From NCBI GenBank assembly GCA_964387025.1, contig CAYLUZ010000007.1, positions 186,001-250,000 on the forward strand: a DNA stretch of 64,000 nucleotides, in the 5' to 3' direction. Each line of letters starts with the position of its first letter. Positions within the stretch are counted from its first letter, which is position 1. This DNA comes from PNON01 sp964387025 (GTDB lineage: Bacteria > Chloroflexota > Anaerolineae > Anaerolineales > Anaerolineaceae). The notes below the pieces were generated by a model that had not been told where the DNA came from, searched no databases, and worked only from the letters and a program-made list of their open reading frames with translations. The translations under genes were made by a program, and so were the position numbers. This document shows, piece by piece, positions 35,432 through 44,955 of this stretch.

Positions 35432-36670
35432 ATGAAGAAAAATTCCATGGGATCTTTGCAACTCACCTGCCCCCATTTAGGCGCTCTGCACGATAAGACG
35501 ACAGCCTACGCTTATCCATACCCTGCGAATACCTGTTTCAACTGCAAAGTTCCTACTACACCGGAAGAGACGCATCAGCAGGCATTCTGCCTCACCCCTG
35601 CCCACAACGAGTGCCCGGTCTATGCTCAAGCTGGTGATCAACCCTTCCCACCTGAATTATCCTGGGATGGCACTTCTGCCCGATTACCATCCACCCTGTG
35701 GCGTACGTTGTTGTGGGTTGCGCTTGGATTGATCGTTGTTGTTATCGCTTCGTATTTTGTATCCATCTACATGCACACAAGAAATATCGGATTACCGCTG
35801 ATCCAAGCTTCGCAATCGATAGATACAACACCCACTCCTACAGTCTCTATGGAAGACCAGATCATCCCCGTGACCGGTATTTCCACCACCTATACGCAAG
35901 AAGATCCCGGGGCAAGTACTGGTGAGGAAGGGACTCTCGTTCCAGCTTCCCCAAAAAATGAATTGAACACCCAAAACTTATTGCTCACATTGTACCCGGG
36001 AGCGAGTAACCCGGCTCCCCTCACAAACGCGACATCAGAGATCATTCCGACGCAAACATCATCCCAAACAGCAACGAAATCCCTTTTGGTGGCTGCAGTC
36101 GCATCAAACACCGTATCGAAATCCCCAACTCTTACCAAAACACCAACTCGCACTTTCACAAAGACACCAACTCTGCCACCTACGAAAACCCATACTGCAA
36201 CACCCAGTAAGACAAAAACCTTTACACCCACAAAAACATATACATCAACGCCTTCCAAAACAGCCACTTCAATGCCAACAGCTACTTTGCTTCCACAGAA
36301 ATACCGGCTGGAGACTCCATTCACCGTGAATGGCCACCAATTCTTCATCCACCTTATCACCAGTGGTGAAAGTTATGAGTTATTAGCACATACATATAAC
36401 ACTACAGTTGAGATCTTATTGGCGATCAATTACCAGGCTCCAACTCCGTTGTGGGTTAAATCGACAATTATCATCGCTCCCGGCCTATTAGTAGATGACA
36501 CAACAATTCCTTCCTTCCAGGCAGACCTGATCGTCGATCAATCCACAACGATTGAGACACGTGCCACAAAATATAATGTCGATCCTGCTCTTACGAAACT
36601 CTACAATAACTGCACAGATAACTGCAAACTCTCCTCTGGTGACTGGATTGTGATTCCTCATCCACGATAA
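35432..36670 (+). CDS. Membrane protein with Cys motif, Thr/Pro-rich linker and LysM-like repeats
   Basis: This 412-residue protein has a cytoplasmic Cys-rich N-terminal motif (CPHLGALHD, CFNCK, then QAFCLTPAHNECPVY) that I have seen in Chloroflexota-type proteins. A single membrane helix (about 90-112, LLWVALGLIVVVIASYFVS) follows, then a long Thr/Pro/Lys repeat linker (about 220-290). Two LysM-like modules at the C-terminus end in IIIAPG and DWIVIPHPR. The shape suggests a membrane-anchored protein that reaches into the envelope and binds glycan. The exact role is unknown. Confidence 0.75.
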   Translation: MKKNSMGSLQLTCPHLGALHDKTTAYAYPYPANTCFNCKVPTTPEETHQQAFCLTPAHNECPVYAQAGDQPFPPELSWDGTSARLPSTLWRTLLWVALGLIVVVIASYFVSIYMHTRNIGLPLIQASQSIDTTPTPTVSMEDQIIPVTGISTTYTQEDPGASTGEEGTLVPASPKNELNTQNLLLTLYPGASNPAPLTNATSEIIPTQTSSQTATKSLLVAAVASNTVSKSPTLTKTPTRTFTKTPTLPPTKTHTATPSKTKTFTPTKTYTSTPSKTATSMPTATLLPQKYRLETPFTVNGHQFFIHLITSGESYELLAHTYNTTVEILLAINYQAPTPLWVKSTIIIAPGLLVDDTTIPSFQADLIVDQSTTIETRATKYNVDPALTKLYNNCTDNCKLSSGDWIVIPHPR

Positions 36671-36696
36671 TGATGATCGAAATTTTCGGGTAAATA

Positions 36697-37185
36697 TTGC
36701 CTTCCATTCTTTTTATTTGCACTGCCAATAAATTCCGCTCACCTATCTCTGCCAAGCTGCTTCAGAAGCAAATTGATCTGCTGCCAAATTCTGCAGATTG
36801 GCAAATTCACAGCGCAGGGACATGGACCACCGATGGTCTCCCTCCACCACCGATCACCATTCAGATAGGTCATCGCATTGGCCTTAGGGGAATTGAGCTT
36901 CATCGCACCCGCCAGGTGGATCAAACACAGGTGGAGGAGTCGGATCTTATTATCGTGATGGAAGCCAACCACAAAGAAGCCCTCATCAATGAATTTCCAT
37001 CCATCCAGAGAAAGGTGTTCCTACTCTCAGAGATCGTCAATGGTAAGGTGTACGATATTCCCGACCCTGCCACCCCCATGGTCGATGCCGATGAAGTCGC
37101 CAACGAGTTAACGCAGCTAATTTCTCACGGTTTTGACAAAATAATTGAACTAACCAAGACACTTTCAAGAAACAAGTATTCATAA
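36697..37185 (+). CDS. Low-molecular-weight protein-tyrosine phosphatase
   Basis: This 162-residue protein has the active-site loop C8-TANKF-R14 followed by SP, and the general acid in DIPDPATP. In polysaccharide loci this enzyme dephosphorylates the tyrosine cluster of the Wzc kinase (here 19437-21074). The start is a TTG at 36697 with CGGG 7 bp upstream, and no in-frame ATG precedes it. The loop carries Lys-Phe where many relatives have Ile-Cys before Arg. Confidence 0.88.
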   Translation: MPSILFICTANKFRSPISAKLLQKQIDLLPNSADWQIHSAGTWTTDGLPPPPITIQIGHRIGLRGIELHRTRQVDQTQVEESDLIIVMEANHKEALINEFPSIQRKVFLLSEIVNGKVYDIPDPATPMVDADEVANELTQLISHGFDKIIELTKTLSRNKYS

Positions 37186-37226
37186 TTATTAATGCTTTCA
37201 ACAACTTAAGAAGGTAAATTTCCCCA

Positions 37227-39179
37227 ATGACTGGAAAACTTCAAATTAAACCTAAACATATCATTCTAATCACCATTCTTGTCGTGATAGTAGGCTTTCT
37301 AGTATTCGCCGGGTTGTGGGTCTATCCACGCGTAGTAGCGATCAGAGAAAGTTACAGGCATCTGGATGCTTTATCAGACGAATTGAATGTCATGGTCCAA
37401 AACAAAGACCTGGACTTCAATAATGGAAAAGTAATCTTCGATTCAGTCAGTTCGGAGATCAAGGCAATTCGGGGAGAAGTCCAGCCTTATTATGGTCTTC
37501 TAAGCAAATTGACTGGTCTCCCCTGGTTAGGGAAATACGCAGGTCAGGCTGAACCTGTCATTGAATATGCATCCCATACCGTCTCGGCTGCAGAAGACCT
37601 TCTCGAGATGGCACTTCCAGTGATGGATAACCCGGTTTATTCAAAAAACAGCTCCAAGCTCATTCAGCAGATCAATGCAAATCAACTCCTGGTTGCTTCT
37701 GCTGAAGATCATCTGAAACGGGCTGATGAATACCACCAGCTCATTCAAATGAACTCGTTTCCGGAAAAGATACAAAATAAACTGAGGAAATTAGAGCAAA
37801 TCCAGCCGCTATTGAGCGAGGCGATCACTTTATTGAAAATGGTACCAGCTCTAACTGGTGCAGAAAAACCTGTCACATATCTGGTATTACTCCAAAACTC
37901 CGATGAATTGCGTCCCACCGGGGGATTTATCACAGCTTTCGGATTAGTTAAATTTGAAAATGGAGTGGTCACTCAGCTCGAGTTTAAAGATAGTACCAGT
38001 AATAATTATATTTCTAAGGTTATTCAAGCTCCGGAACCATTAAAACAGATTCTGTTGGCAAATCATTGGCTTCCTAGAGATGCAAACTGGTCTCCTTCGT
38101 TTCCTGAATCAGCTAAGCATGTCCAACAATTGTATTTATATTCAACGGGTATAGAAACTGATGGCGTGATCGCATTGAACCAATCATCCATAGAGAAGAT
38201 ATTGCAATTCACTGGGCCTGTAATGGTGGCGGACGAGACCATATCAACTGAGAACGTTAAAGAATACATGATCACAAAAAAGATGGAAGCGATCGTTGCC
38301 GGAAATACCAAAAACCGCAAAGAGTTTATCACTCCTCTCATGGAAGCGGTAATTGAAAATATTTCCCAAAAATCAGGAAAAGAAAATTTGTTGAATATGG
38401 TAAACCTTCTCAAGAACTTGGTGAACAAAGGTGATTTACTCATATTTTCTAATAACCAGAGTGTTCAAGAATTATTGATCAAATATCATCTTGATGGTGA
38501 TTTGCGTTCAGGAAAAGGTGATTACCTAATGCTGGTGGATGCCAACCTGAGTTACAGCAAAATTGATAAGTTAATCCAGCGAAATCTTGCCTATTCGGTT
38601 GACCTTAGTGACCTTAAATCACCAACATCCCGAGTGGAAGTGACTTATAAAAATCCGATGGATGGTATTGTCACTTGTCGGCAAGCTAGCGATATCAGAA
38701 CCGAAACGTCCGTATCTTACCTTGTGCCAAGCTGTTATGGAAACTATTGGCGCATACTTGGAGCTATGGGAACGACCTTATCCGGATATGATGCTCCTAG
38801 TTTTGATGATTCTTATTTCCTGGAGGGGTATGGTTGGAGTCATACACCTGCCTCGAATACACTCAGCAATGGTATAAATGAAGTTTCCGGTTTGATCGTT
38901 GTCCCAACTAATTCAGAAAGAACAATTATCCTGGAAAGAATTTTGCCACCTACTGTTCTTTACACTACTGAAAACCAAATAACATATACATTAATTATCC
39001 AGAAACAATCCGGGATTGATGAATTACCTTTTCGGATGGAGATTACTATTCCAAATGGTACCGTTATTGATTCCAAAAACTCCAGCCTTCCCTTTGTTGA
39101 ACAAGATGGAAAATTGGTTTGGGAAGGAAAGCTCTCAAATTCATTAACCGAAGTTCAGTTAACTATCTCCAATAAGTAA
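37227..39179 (+). CDS. DUF4012 membrane protein
   Basis: This 650-residue protein has an N-terminal membrane helix (about 12-34, IILITILVVIVGFLVFAGLW), a coiled helical region, and the DUF4012 core. The core is recognisable from NSDELRPTGGFITAFGLVKF, and RDANWSPSFPESA follows. The protein is expected to lie outside the membrane. DUF4012 proteins are common beside exopolysaccharide genes in Gram-positive and Chloroflexota genomes, with no proven function. The C-terminal 150 residues look beta-rich. Confidence 0.85.
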   Translation: MTGKLQIKPKHIILITILVVIVGFLVFAGLWVYPRVVAIRESYRHLDALSDELNVMVQNKDLDFNNGKVIFDSVSSEIKAIRGEVQPYYGLLSKLTGLPWLGKYAGQAEPVIEYASHTVSAAEDLLEMALPVMDNPVYSKNSSKLIQQINANQLLVASAEDHLKRADEYHQLIQMNSFPEKIQNKLRKLEQIQPLLSEAITLLKMVPALTGAEKPVTYLVLLQNSDELRPTGGFITAFGLVKFENGVVTQLEFKDSTSNNYISKVIQAPEPLKQILLANHWLPRDANWSPSFPESAKHVQQLYLYSTGIETDGVIALNQSSIEKILQFTGPVMVADETISTENVKEYMITKKMEAIVAGNTKNRKEFITPLMEAVIENISQKSGKENLLNMVNLLKNLVNKGDLLIFSNNQSVQELLIKYHLDGDLRSGKGDYLMLVDANLSYSKIDKLIQRNLAYSVDLSDLKSPTSRVEVTYKNPMDGIVTCRQASDIRTETSVSYLVPSCYGNYWRILGAMGTTLSGYDAPSFDDSYFLEGYGWSHTPASNTLSNGINEVSGLIVVPTNSERTIILERILPPTVLYTTENQITYTLIIQKQSGIDELPFRMEITIPNGTVIDSKNSSLPFVEQDGKLVWEGKLSNSLTEVQLTISNK

Positions 39180-39303
39180 GAAAATATTAAAGTAGCAACT
39201 TCTGGACTTGTCAAATGCTGACTTCCAGTCTTTTTTGATTTCCTTTCCAAGTTATATCAGTAGCGTTTCGGACGAGATCCTTATTAACCAAAGGATAAAG
39301 ACC

Positions 39304-39957
39304 ATGATAAATATTCTAATAGCAGATTCTTTTTATCTATCCAGATCCGGCCTCCTCTCGATTCTGTCAAAACAACGTGAATTTAATGTAGTTTGCCAAA
39401 CCTCCGACAGTATACGATTATTGGCAGATGTTCAAAACCATCTACCTGATGTGGTTATCATCGATGTCCAATTACAGCCGGATTGTCCGTTTGATGTCAT
39501 CCAGGAAATGTGTAATGCTAACCGTTGCAAATTTCTCGTTTTGGCAAATGAAGCCAAGGATCCCAATATCATTCATCTCCTTCGAGCGGGAGCCCAGGGA
39601 TGTATCCAAAAAGATGTAGGAGAAGACTCTCTTCTTCAAGCTATTCGTGATGTTGCAAATGACAGATCACCGTTATCTCCGAGTATTGCATGTGAACTTC
39701 TTTTATACTTAAGAAATGTAAATGTATCAAATAAGACTGTTAAAACCAATAATTCATCCCTATCCCATCGCGAAGCGATGGTACTACTGCAGATTTCAAA
39801 GGGATTACCAAATAAGATTATTGGTAATCAATTAAATATCACCGAGCGTACTGTCGAAGCCCATGTGAGAAATATACTAAAAAAATTAAACGCAACCAAC
39901 CGGACCCAGGCAGTCTTTCTTGCTACTAAAAATGGGTGGTTACCGCAGACATATTAA
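39304..39957 (+). CDS. NarL/LuxR-family response regulator
   Basis: This 217-residue protein has a receiver domain (ILIADSFYLSRSGLLSIL, phosphoacceptor Asp in VVIIDVQ, Lys in GCIQKDV). The C-terminal LuxR-type helix-turn-helix reads LSHREAMVLLQISKG, then ITERTVEAHVRNILKKL. The start at 39304 has AAGGA 8 bp upstream and the earlier frame has no ribosome site. One acidic-pocket position reads AD rather than DD. No histidine kinase is nearby, so it may be an orphan regulator, perhaps of the envelope genes around it. Confidence 0.88.
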   Translation: MINILIADSFYLSRSGLLSILSKQREFNVVCQTSDSIRLLADVQNHLPDVVIIDVQLQPDCPFDVIQEMCNANRCKFLVLANEAKDPNIIHLLRAGAQGCIQKDVGEDSLLQAIRDVANDRSPLSPSIACELLLYLRNVNVSNKTVKTNNSSLSHREAMVLLQISKGLPNKIIGNQLNITERTVEAHVRNILKKLNATNRTQAVFLATKNGWLPQTY

Positions 39958-40010
39958 GTACAACCTCGTATTGCTTTATCAATATTAAGTATATTTAGCT
40001 AAGCTATAAC

Positions 40011-40041
40011 TTGCATTTGATGGATAAGTTAATGCTATAAT
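40011..40041 (+). promoter_or_regulatory. Possible promoter of the RCC1-repeat gene
   Basis: TTGCAT (40011-40016) and a perfect TATAAT (40036-40041) are separated by 19 bp, slightly long. The gene has a strong AGGAGG ribosome site. Confidence 0.45.
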
Positions 40042-40083
40042 TAGCCTGTATAATAATAGCAATCATCTTTAGGAGGAAACCTG

Positions 40084-41181
40084 ATGAAAAAAGCTGTCTT
40101 CATATCACTATTTATGGTCTTATTCTTGGCCAGTCTTGTCGGTGGACAATGGACTGTTGCAAATGCCCAAGGAACTATACCTCCTGCTTTCATACCAGTT
40201 ACTGGTTTACCAATAATTACAGCCGGACTGGGTCATTCATGTATGACTTATGGCAATCAGGTTATATGTTGGGGATTGAACTCATCAGGCCAGGATGGAA
40301 ATGGTACATTTGTTGATCAACACATCCCGGTTTTTGTAAAAGATTTAACTGGTGTAGTGGACCTAACATCCGGAAGTTTGTTTACTTGTGCCTTAACAGG
40401 CGACGGTTTAATCTACTGTTGGGGTGATAATACTTATGGCCAATTAGGCAATGGTACAACTGTGAATAGCAATGTTCCGGTACTGGTGAAGGACTTACCT
40501 GGAAAGGCGATCAGCTTCACTGGTGGTCTCGATTTCACATGCGCACAATTGGAAAACCTGGAAGTATACTGCTGGGGAAAGAATGATACCGGACAGTTAA
40601 ATGACGGATCTACTACAAACCGATCGACTCCAGTAAAATCCAAACTCGAGAAGGTTCAAACAAATATATCTGGAGGACAGACTGTTCTTCTGGGCGAATC
40701 TTATGGTGATGTCGCACAATGGAAAGCCATGCAAGAAGCCGGTGTAAGTGATCTTGATCTATCAATGTCAATTTCTGCCAACAGGTGGGGTGCAGGTGGG
40801 TGTGCTGTAACAGCTGACGGTGTTGTTGAATGCTGGAGTGGTGATCTAAAATCCGGAGCTGTTAACCAAGCCCCACAGGCTGTTCTTGTAGCTACAGCAA
40901 TGGAGCATGGTTGTTCATTAAACGCAGATTCGACTGTATCTTGCTGGGGTGATAACCAGTATGGTGAATTAGGTAACGGAACCAATGTTTCAAATTCAAG
41001 TGCGGTTAGTGTAAAAGATCTTGCAGATGCGTATGACCTGGCTGCAGGTAGAATTCACAACTGCGCTTTGTTGGGTGATGGTATAGCAAAATGCTGGGGT
41101 TCGAATGAATTTGGACAGCTAGGCAATAATTCCACTACCGATAGCTCAATTCCGGTGCTGGTATTACCACCCGTCCAATAA
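40084..41181 (+). CDS. Secreted RCC1-repeat protein
   Basis: This is a 365-residue protein with a signal peptide (VFISLFMVLFLASLVGG, cleavage probably after ANAQ). At least five RCC1-like repeats follow, each with the motif VICWG / IYCWGDNTYGQLGNGT / VSCWGDNQYGELGNGT. It should form a beta-propeller outside the cell. Such bacterial proteins are surface or matrix proteins of unknown partner. The Cys residues in each CWG motif could form disulfides. A strong AGGAGG precedes the ATG. Confidence 0.88.
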   Translation: MKKAVFISLFMVLFLASLVGGQWTVANAQGTIPPAFIPVTGLPIITAGLGHSCMTYGNQVICWGLNSSGQDGNGTFVDQHIPVFVKDLTGVVDLTSGSLFTCALTGDGLIYCWGDNTYGQLGNGTTVNSNVPVLVKDLPGKAISFTGGLDFTCAQLENLEVYCWGKNDTGQLNDGSTTNRSTPVKSKLEKVQTNISGGQTVLLGESYGDVAQWKAMQEAGVSDLDLSMSISANRWGAGGCAVTADGVVECWSGDLKSGAVNQAPQAVLVATAMEHGCSLNADSTVSCWGDNQYGELGNGTNVSNSSAVSVKDLADAYDLAAGRIHNCALLGDGIAKCWGSNEFGQLGNNSTTDSSIPVLVLPPVQ

Positions 41182-41200
41182 AATAACAGACAAGTAGTAG

Positions 41201-42580
41201 TTGTTTATCAAACGACTTTCCATATTCTTATCAATAAGTCTTATCGGCGCTGCGAGCTTTTTATATGAGCTCACGGCGCCTTTGTTGTTAAGCACTGCGA
41301 ATTATGGTGCGGATGGGGGGGATTACCTCGCAGCAGTGATAACCAAAGGAGTGCCCCACCCAACCGGGTACCCGCTGTATCTACTATTATCTGATATTGT
41401 GCAACGGATTTTTGGGGGAGGTTATGTTTGGAAGCAGGCACAAGCTTCGATCCTGCCTGCTGCTATCTGTGCAGGTATTGTATTCTGGTTAGTTATTTAC
41501 ATACTTAAAAGGCAACCAAACACAGTTCGATTAACCAGTGCGGCCATCGCCAGTGTTGCATTATCAATTTCACCTTTATTTTGGGGGCAGGCTGTAACGA
41601 TCGAAGTGTATGCCCTTAACGCTCTGATGCTCGTATTAGGGCTATTTTGGGTGGAAATCGTATTTTCGCTCGAAGAGAATCCATCCAATTCAGCGAAAAC
41701 ACTGGTAATCTGCCTGGCCTGGATTTGTGGATTGGGACTGGGTAACCACAGTACCTTCCTCTTAATTTACCCGTTAGCGGGAATTGGCATTTATACTCTG
41801 TTTCGGGGCAAACATTCGAAATGGACGGCGATCCTGAGCGTCATCGGGTGGATATCAGGCATTCTGACTTACCTCATTATACCCATAAGAGCAGCTGCGC
41901 ATCCGCCCGTCAACTGGGGCGATGCTTCCACGTGGCAGGGCTTTGTTTGGCTTATCAGTGGCGGAGATTACTATAAATTATTATTTGGTATCGGTTTGCA
42001 GGAATACCCGGCCCGCTTCCTCGCCTGGAGTCGACTCCTCCTAGACCAGTTTGGAGTTGTTGGATTGCTTATTGGCCTCTTGGGATTATCTTCAGGAAAA
42101 ATAGTGAACCGTACGAAATGGATGCTGGGTTATATATTCTGTGCATACACTCTTTTTGCCCTGGGGTATAAGACCAATGATTCACTTGTGTATCTGCTTC
42201 CTGCCATGATAGTGTTTGCAATATGGATCGGCTGGGGAATTAACGAAGCCTGGCAGTTAAAATGGCGAGGAATTCGGGTTGGCATAATTCTTCCCTTAAT
42301 GTTAATTTTGCAACTTGGAATCATGCTGCCAGGCCATTTTAAGGCAATTACTTTTCAAACTGGAGATCTAGCTCAATATGCGGAAACCACGTTAAACAAT
42401 TCTGAGCAAGATGAAATCATTTTTCCGGAGACAGATGGTGAGACATTTGCTTTGTGGTATTACCAATACGGATTAGGAGTTAGGCCTGACGTAAAAATCA
42501 TTTCCAAAGGGTTGCTTCAATATCCGTGGTATCGAGAACAGTTGAAAATTACTTATCCCGATTTATTGTTAATTAAGTAG
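41201..42580 (+). CDS. DUF2723 multi-pass membrane protein (GT-C-like)
   Basis: This 459-residue protein has about 10 membrane helices. The DUF2723 signature GADGGDYLAAVITKGVPHPTGYPLYLLL is present in the first extracellular loop (Asp plus HPTGYPLY). The family is thought to be lipid-linked-sugar-using (GT-C) glycosyltransferases. It starts at TTG 41201, 19 bp after the RCC1-repeat gene, and is probably co-transcribed with it. It could glycosylate that secreted protein, but this is inference. Confidence 0.82.
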   Translation: MFIKRLSIFLSISLIGAASFLYELTAPLLLSTANYGADGGDYLAAVITKGVPHPTGYPLYLLLSDIVQRIFGGGYVWKQAQASILPAAICAGIVFWLVIYILKRQPNTVRLTSAAIASVALSISPLFWGQAVTIEVYALNALMLVLGLFWVEIVFSLEENPSNSAKTLVICLAWICGLGLGNHSTFLLIYPLAGIGIYTLFRGKHSKWTAILSVIGWISGILTYLIIPIRAAAHPPVNWGDASTWQGFVWLISGGDYYKLLFGIGLQEYPARFLAWSRLLLDQFGVVGLLIGLLGLSSGKIVNRTKWMLGYIFCAYTLFALGYKTNDSLVYLLPAMIVFAIWIGWGINEAWQLKWRGIRVGIILPLMLILQLGIMLPGHFKAITFQTGDLAQYAETTLNNSEQDEIIFPETDGETFALWYYQYGLGVRPDVKIISKGLLQYPWYREQLKITYPDLLLIK

Positions 42581-42875
42581 AATTCATATTAAGCAGAACG
42601 ATATTTTTGGGGGAATAAGTCGAAAAGCGAGTAATTGGGGGAAAATTAGGACGCAACCACAGAACAGCTGACAATTAATTCTAAACTCTCATATATTCAT
42701 GCAATAATTCATGTGCTATTGTTACCAGGAATGGAGTAATAATGCTCACTGTTACATAATCTTTTAAGTAACTGTCCTTGTTCCTTGAAATTACAACATT
42801 AATCAATTCCCCCTTTCATGAATAATCTTGATATTATCCACTTTCCATGATTAACAAAATTTTCGCCTTTCATTA
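42581..42875 (+). other. Non-coding region upstream of the SorC regulator
   Basis: No reading frame with coding character and no stable terminator are visible in this stretch. The promoter and operator that follow are listed separately. Confidence 0.5.
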
Positions 42876-42930
42876 TTGACTTAATAACGCGGAATTGGTA
42901 TACTCAACTATGTGAATTATTAATCACATA
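42876..42930 (+). promoter_or_regulatory. Promoter and inverted-repeat operator of the SorC-type regulator
   Basis: TTGACT (42876-42881), a 17-bp spacer and TATACT (42899-42904) form a near-consensus promoter. The inverted repeat TATGTGA-N8-TCACATA (42909-42930) covers the expected start site, fitting self-repression by the downstream regulator. The 8-bp spacing does not match the 6-bp spacing of Crp sites. Confidence 0.72.
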
Positions 42931-42954
42931 AGTGAATTTAGGAACAAAATATTA

Positions 42955-43911
42955 GTGGTCACCGAAAGAACTTTCCAAAAACGCACCAATATCCTGGCGG
43001 ATGTCGCTGAGATGTATTATATCGAGGGAAAAGACCAATCCGACATCGCGCTTGAGATAGGTGTCACCAGGTCGATGATATCAAGGATGCTAACTGAAGC
43101 GCGGAGCCTTGGAATAGTGGAGATCAAGGTGGTTCGACCGATTCATGCGGATCGTGAACTTGAAGAGGCTATTAAAGCCAAGTTCGGAATAGAATCCGTG
43201 TTCGTGGTTTCTATGGAAGAGATGAAACCAGAAAAAATACTGCTCAATCTTGGACGTGCTGCAGCTGCCGTATTGAAGAAATACTTGCGAACAGATCATT
43301 CAATTGGAGTGGCTTGGGGAACAGCAGTTAGCGCGACAGTTGATGTAGTACAAGGGATGGGAGAACCATCCATAAAGGTTGTTCAACTCGTTGGTGCACA
43401 AGGCGCGAGAAATGTTGATTATGATGGTCATGCGATTGTGAAACGCCTAGCAGAAAAATTAGGCGGGGAAGGATACTATATCAATGCACCTTATTTATGC
43501 CAGACCGCTGAGATCGCCCAATCGATGCGTGAAACGAGAGGCATTAAAGAGACAATAGATATGGGAAAGGAAATAAATGTTGCTCTCCTTGGGATAGGTA
43601 CAACTGAAATTGAGTATTCAAGCTATTATTTATCAGGCTTGCTAACAGAGGAAGAGATCGAAGTGATACGAAAAAATGGTGTTGTGGGGGATATCGCCAG
43701 TAATTATTTTCATTTAGACGGCACCCCATATAATGATGATTTTCTCAACCGCATTATTACCATCCGGCTTGAGGATTTGAAACGTGTTCCGGTCCGCATC
43801 GGGATAGCCGGTGGTTCTATAAAAGTCAATGCCATCATCGGGGCGCTAAACTCCAAGTTGGTGAATTATCTGGTAACTGACAGCATCACAGCCAGGTTGT
43901 TATTGAATTAA
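42955..43911 (+). CDS. SorC/DeoR-type sugar-binding transcriptional regulator
   Basis: This 318-residue protein has an N-terminal helix-turn-helix (QSDIALEIGVTRSMISRMLTEA, residues about 28-49). The C-terminal SorC sugar-phosphate-binding domain (about 60-315) contains VAWGTAVSATVD and the GGSIKVNAIIGAL stretch near the end. The start is GTG at 42955 with AGGA 11 bp upstream. It lies 33 bp before the dehydrogenase E1-alpha gene and almost certainly controls that operon in response to a sugar phosphate. The effector is unknown. Confidence 0.9.
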   Translation: MVTERTFQKRTNILADVAEMYYIEGKDQSDIALEIGVTRSMISRMLTEARSLGIVEIKVVRPIHADRELEEAIKAKFGIESVFVVSMEEMKPEKILLNLGRAAAAVLKKYLRTDHSIGVAWGTAVSATVDVVQGMGEPSIKVVQLVGAQGARNVDYDGHAIVKRLAEKLGGEGYYINAPYLCQTAEIAQSMRETRGIKETIDMGKEINVALLGIGTTEIEYSSYYLSGLLTEEEIEVIRKNGVVGDIASNYFHLDGTPYNDDFLNRIITIRLEDLKRVPVRIGIAGGSIKVNAIIGALNSKLVNYLVTDSITARLLLN

Positions 43912-43944
43912 TTTAATCTATCGATCACGCTAATTGAGGTAACA

Positions 43945-44955
43945 ATGGAAAATGTAAAAAGCGAAGAATCATTCATCGAAAAAGCAGGCCGGTTGAAATT
44001 GTCATCTGAAAAGCTGCTTGATATGTACAAGACCATGCACCTGATCAGGCAATTTGAATTAATGGCAGATAAGCTTTACGCGCTAGGAAAAGTGCACGGC
44101 ACCATGCATCTCTCCGCAGGTCAGGAAGCAGTTGCGGTTGGGATCAGTAGAGCCACCCGAGTGGATGATTATTTGATCAACCACCACCGCGGTCATGGTC
44201 ATTTCATTTCCAAAAAGGCGGATATCAACTTGATGATGGCCGAATTTCTCGGCAAGGAAGCAGGTTACTGCAAAGGACGCGGCGGTTCCATGCATATCGC
44301 AGATTTTTCATCCCACAATCTTGGTGCAAATGGAATCGTCGGCGGGGGTATCCCTCATTCGCTGGGTGTCGGATTAGCCATTCAGATGCAAAAACTGGAT
44401 CTGATCTGCCTCTCCATTTTTGGTGACGGTGCCTCGAATGAAGGCGTTTTTCACGAGACGCTAAACATGGCTGCTCTATGGAAATTACCAGTTCTTTACA
44501 TTTGTGAAAATAATAAATATGGGATGTCGATGGATATTGAAAGAGTTTCAGCCAAATTGCCGATCGCACAGCGGGCGGAAGGTTATGGTATCCCCTGGTT
44601 TTACATCGATGGAAATGACCTGCTGACCGTTTATGAAACCGCTCATAATGCAGCCGAAAGCATCCGTTCGGGTAACGGTCCGGTATTCATTGAGACCCAA
44701 ACATACCGCTATTTTGGCCATTCAAAGAGTGACCGGAATCTTTACCGTTCAAAAGAAGAAATAGAATACTGGAAAACAACAAAAGATCCTATTCTGCGTT
44801 TTGGCAGTAATTTATTGGAAAGCGGGATGATTTCACAAAAGGATGCAGAAGATATTGAGAAAGAGGCCTTAAGTGTCATTGAGGCAGCTGTTGAATTCGC
44901 GGATGCCTCCCCCGACCCAGATCCTTCCACCGTTATGGAGTATGTCTATGCCTGA
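43945..44955 (+). CDS. 2-oxo acid/acetoin dehydrogenase E1 component, alpha subunit
   Basis: This 336-residue thiamine diphosphate enzyme has the binding motif GDGASNEGVFHETLNMA and the closing ENN about 30 residues later, and GKVHGTMHLSAGQEA near the N-terminus. The phosphorylation-loop-like YFGHSKSD is also typical. It decarboxylates a 2-oxo acid or cleaves acetoin together with the beta subunit. The last bases overlap the start of the beta gene by 8 bp. The substrate cannot be decided by eye. Confidence 0.92.
   Translation: MENVKSEESFIEKAGRLKLSSEKLLDMYKTMHLIRQFELMADKLYALGKVHGTMHLSAGQEAVAVGISRATRVDDYLINHHRGHGHFISKKADINLMMAEFLGKEAGYCKGRGGSMHIADFSSHNLGANGIVGGGIPHSLGVGLAIQMQKLDLICLSIFGDGASNEGVFHETLNMAALWKLPVLYICENNKYGMSMDIERVSAKLPIAQRAEGYGIPWFYIDGNDLLTVYETAHNAAESIRSGNGPVFIETQTYRYFGHSKSDRNLYRSKEEIEYWKTTKDPILRFGSNLLESGMISQKDAEDIEKEALSVIEAAVEFADASPDPDPSTVMEYVYA

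Noticed and set aside
42909..42930. Crp/Fnr-type site before the SorC regulator
   Set aside because: The TGTGA and TCACA arms are 8 bp apart rather than 6, and the position over the start site fits self-repression better.
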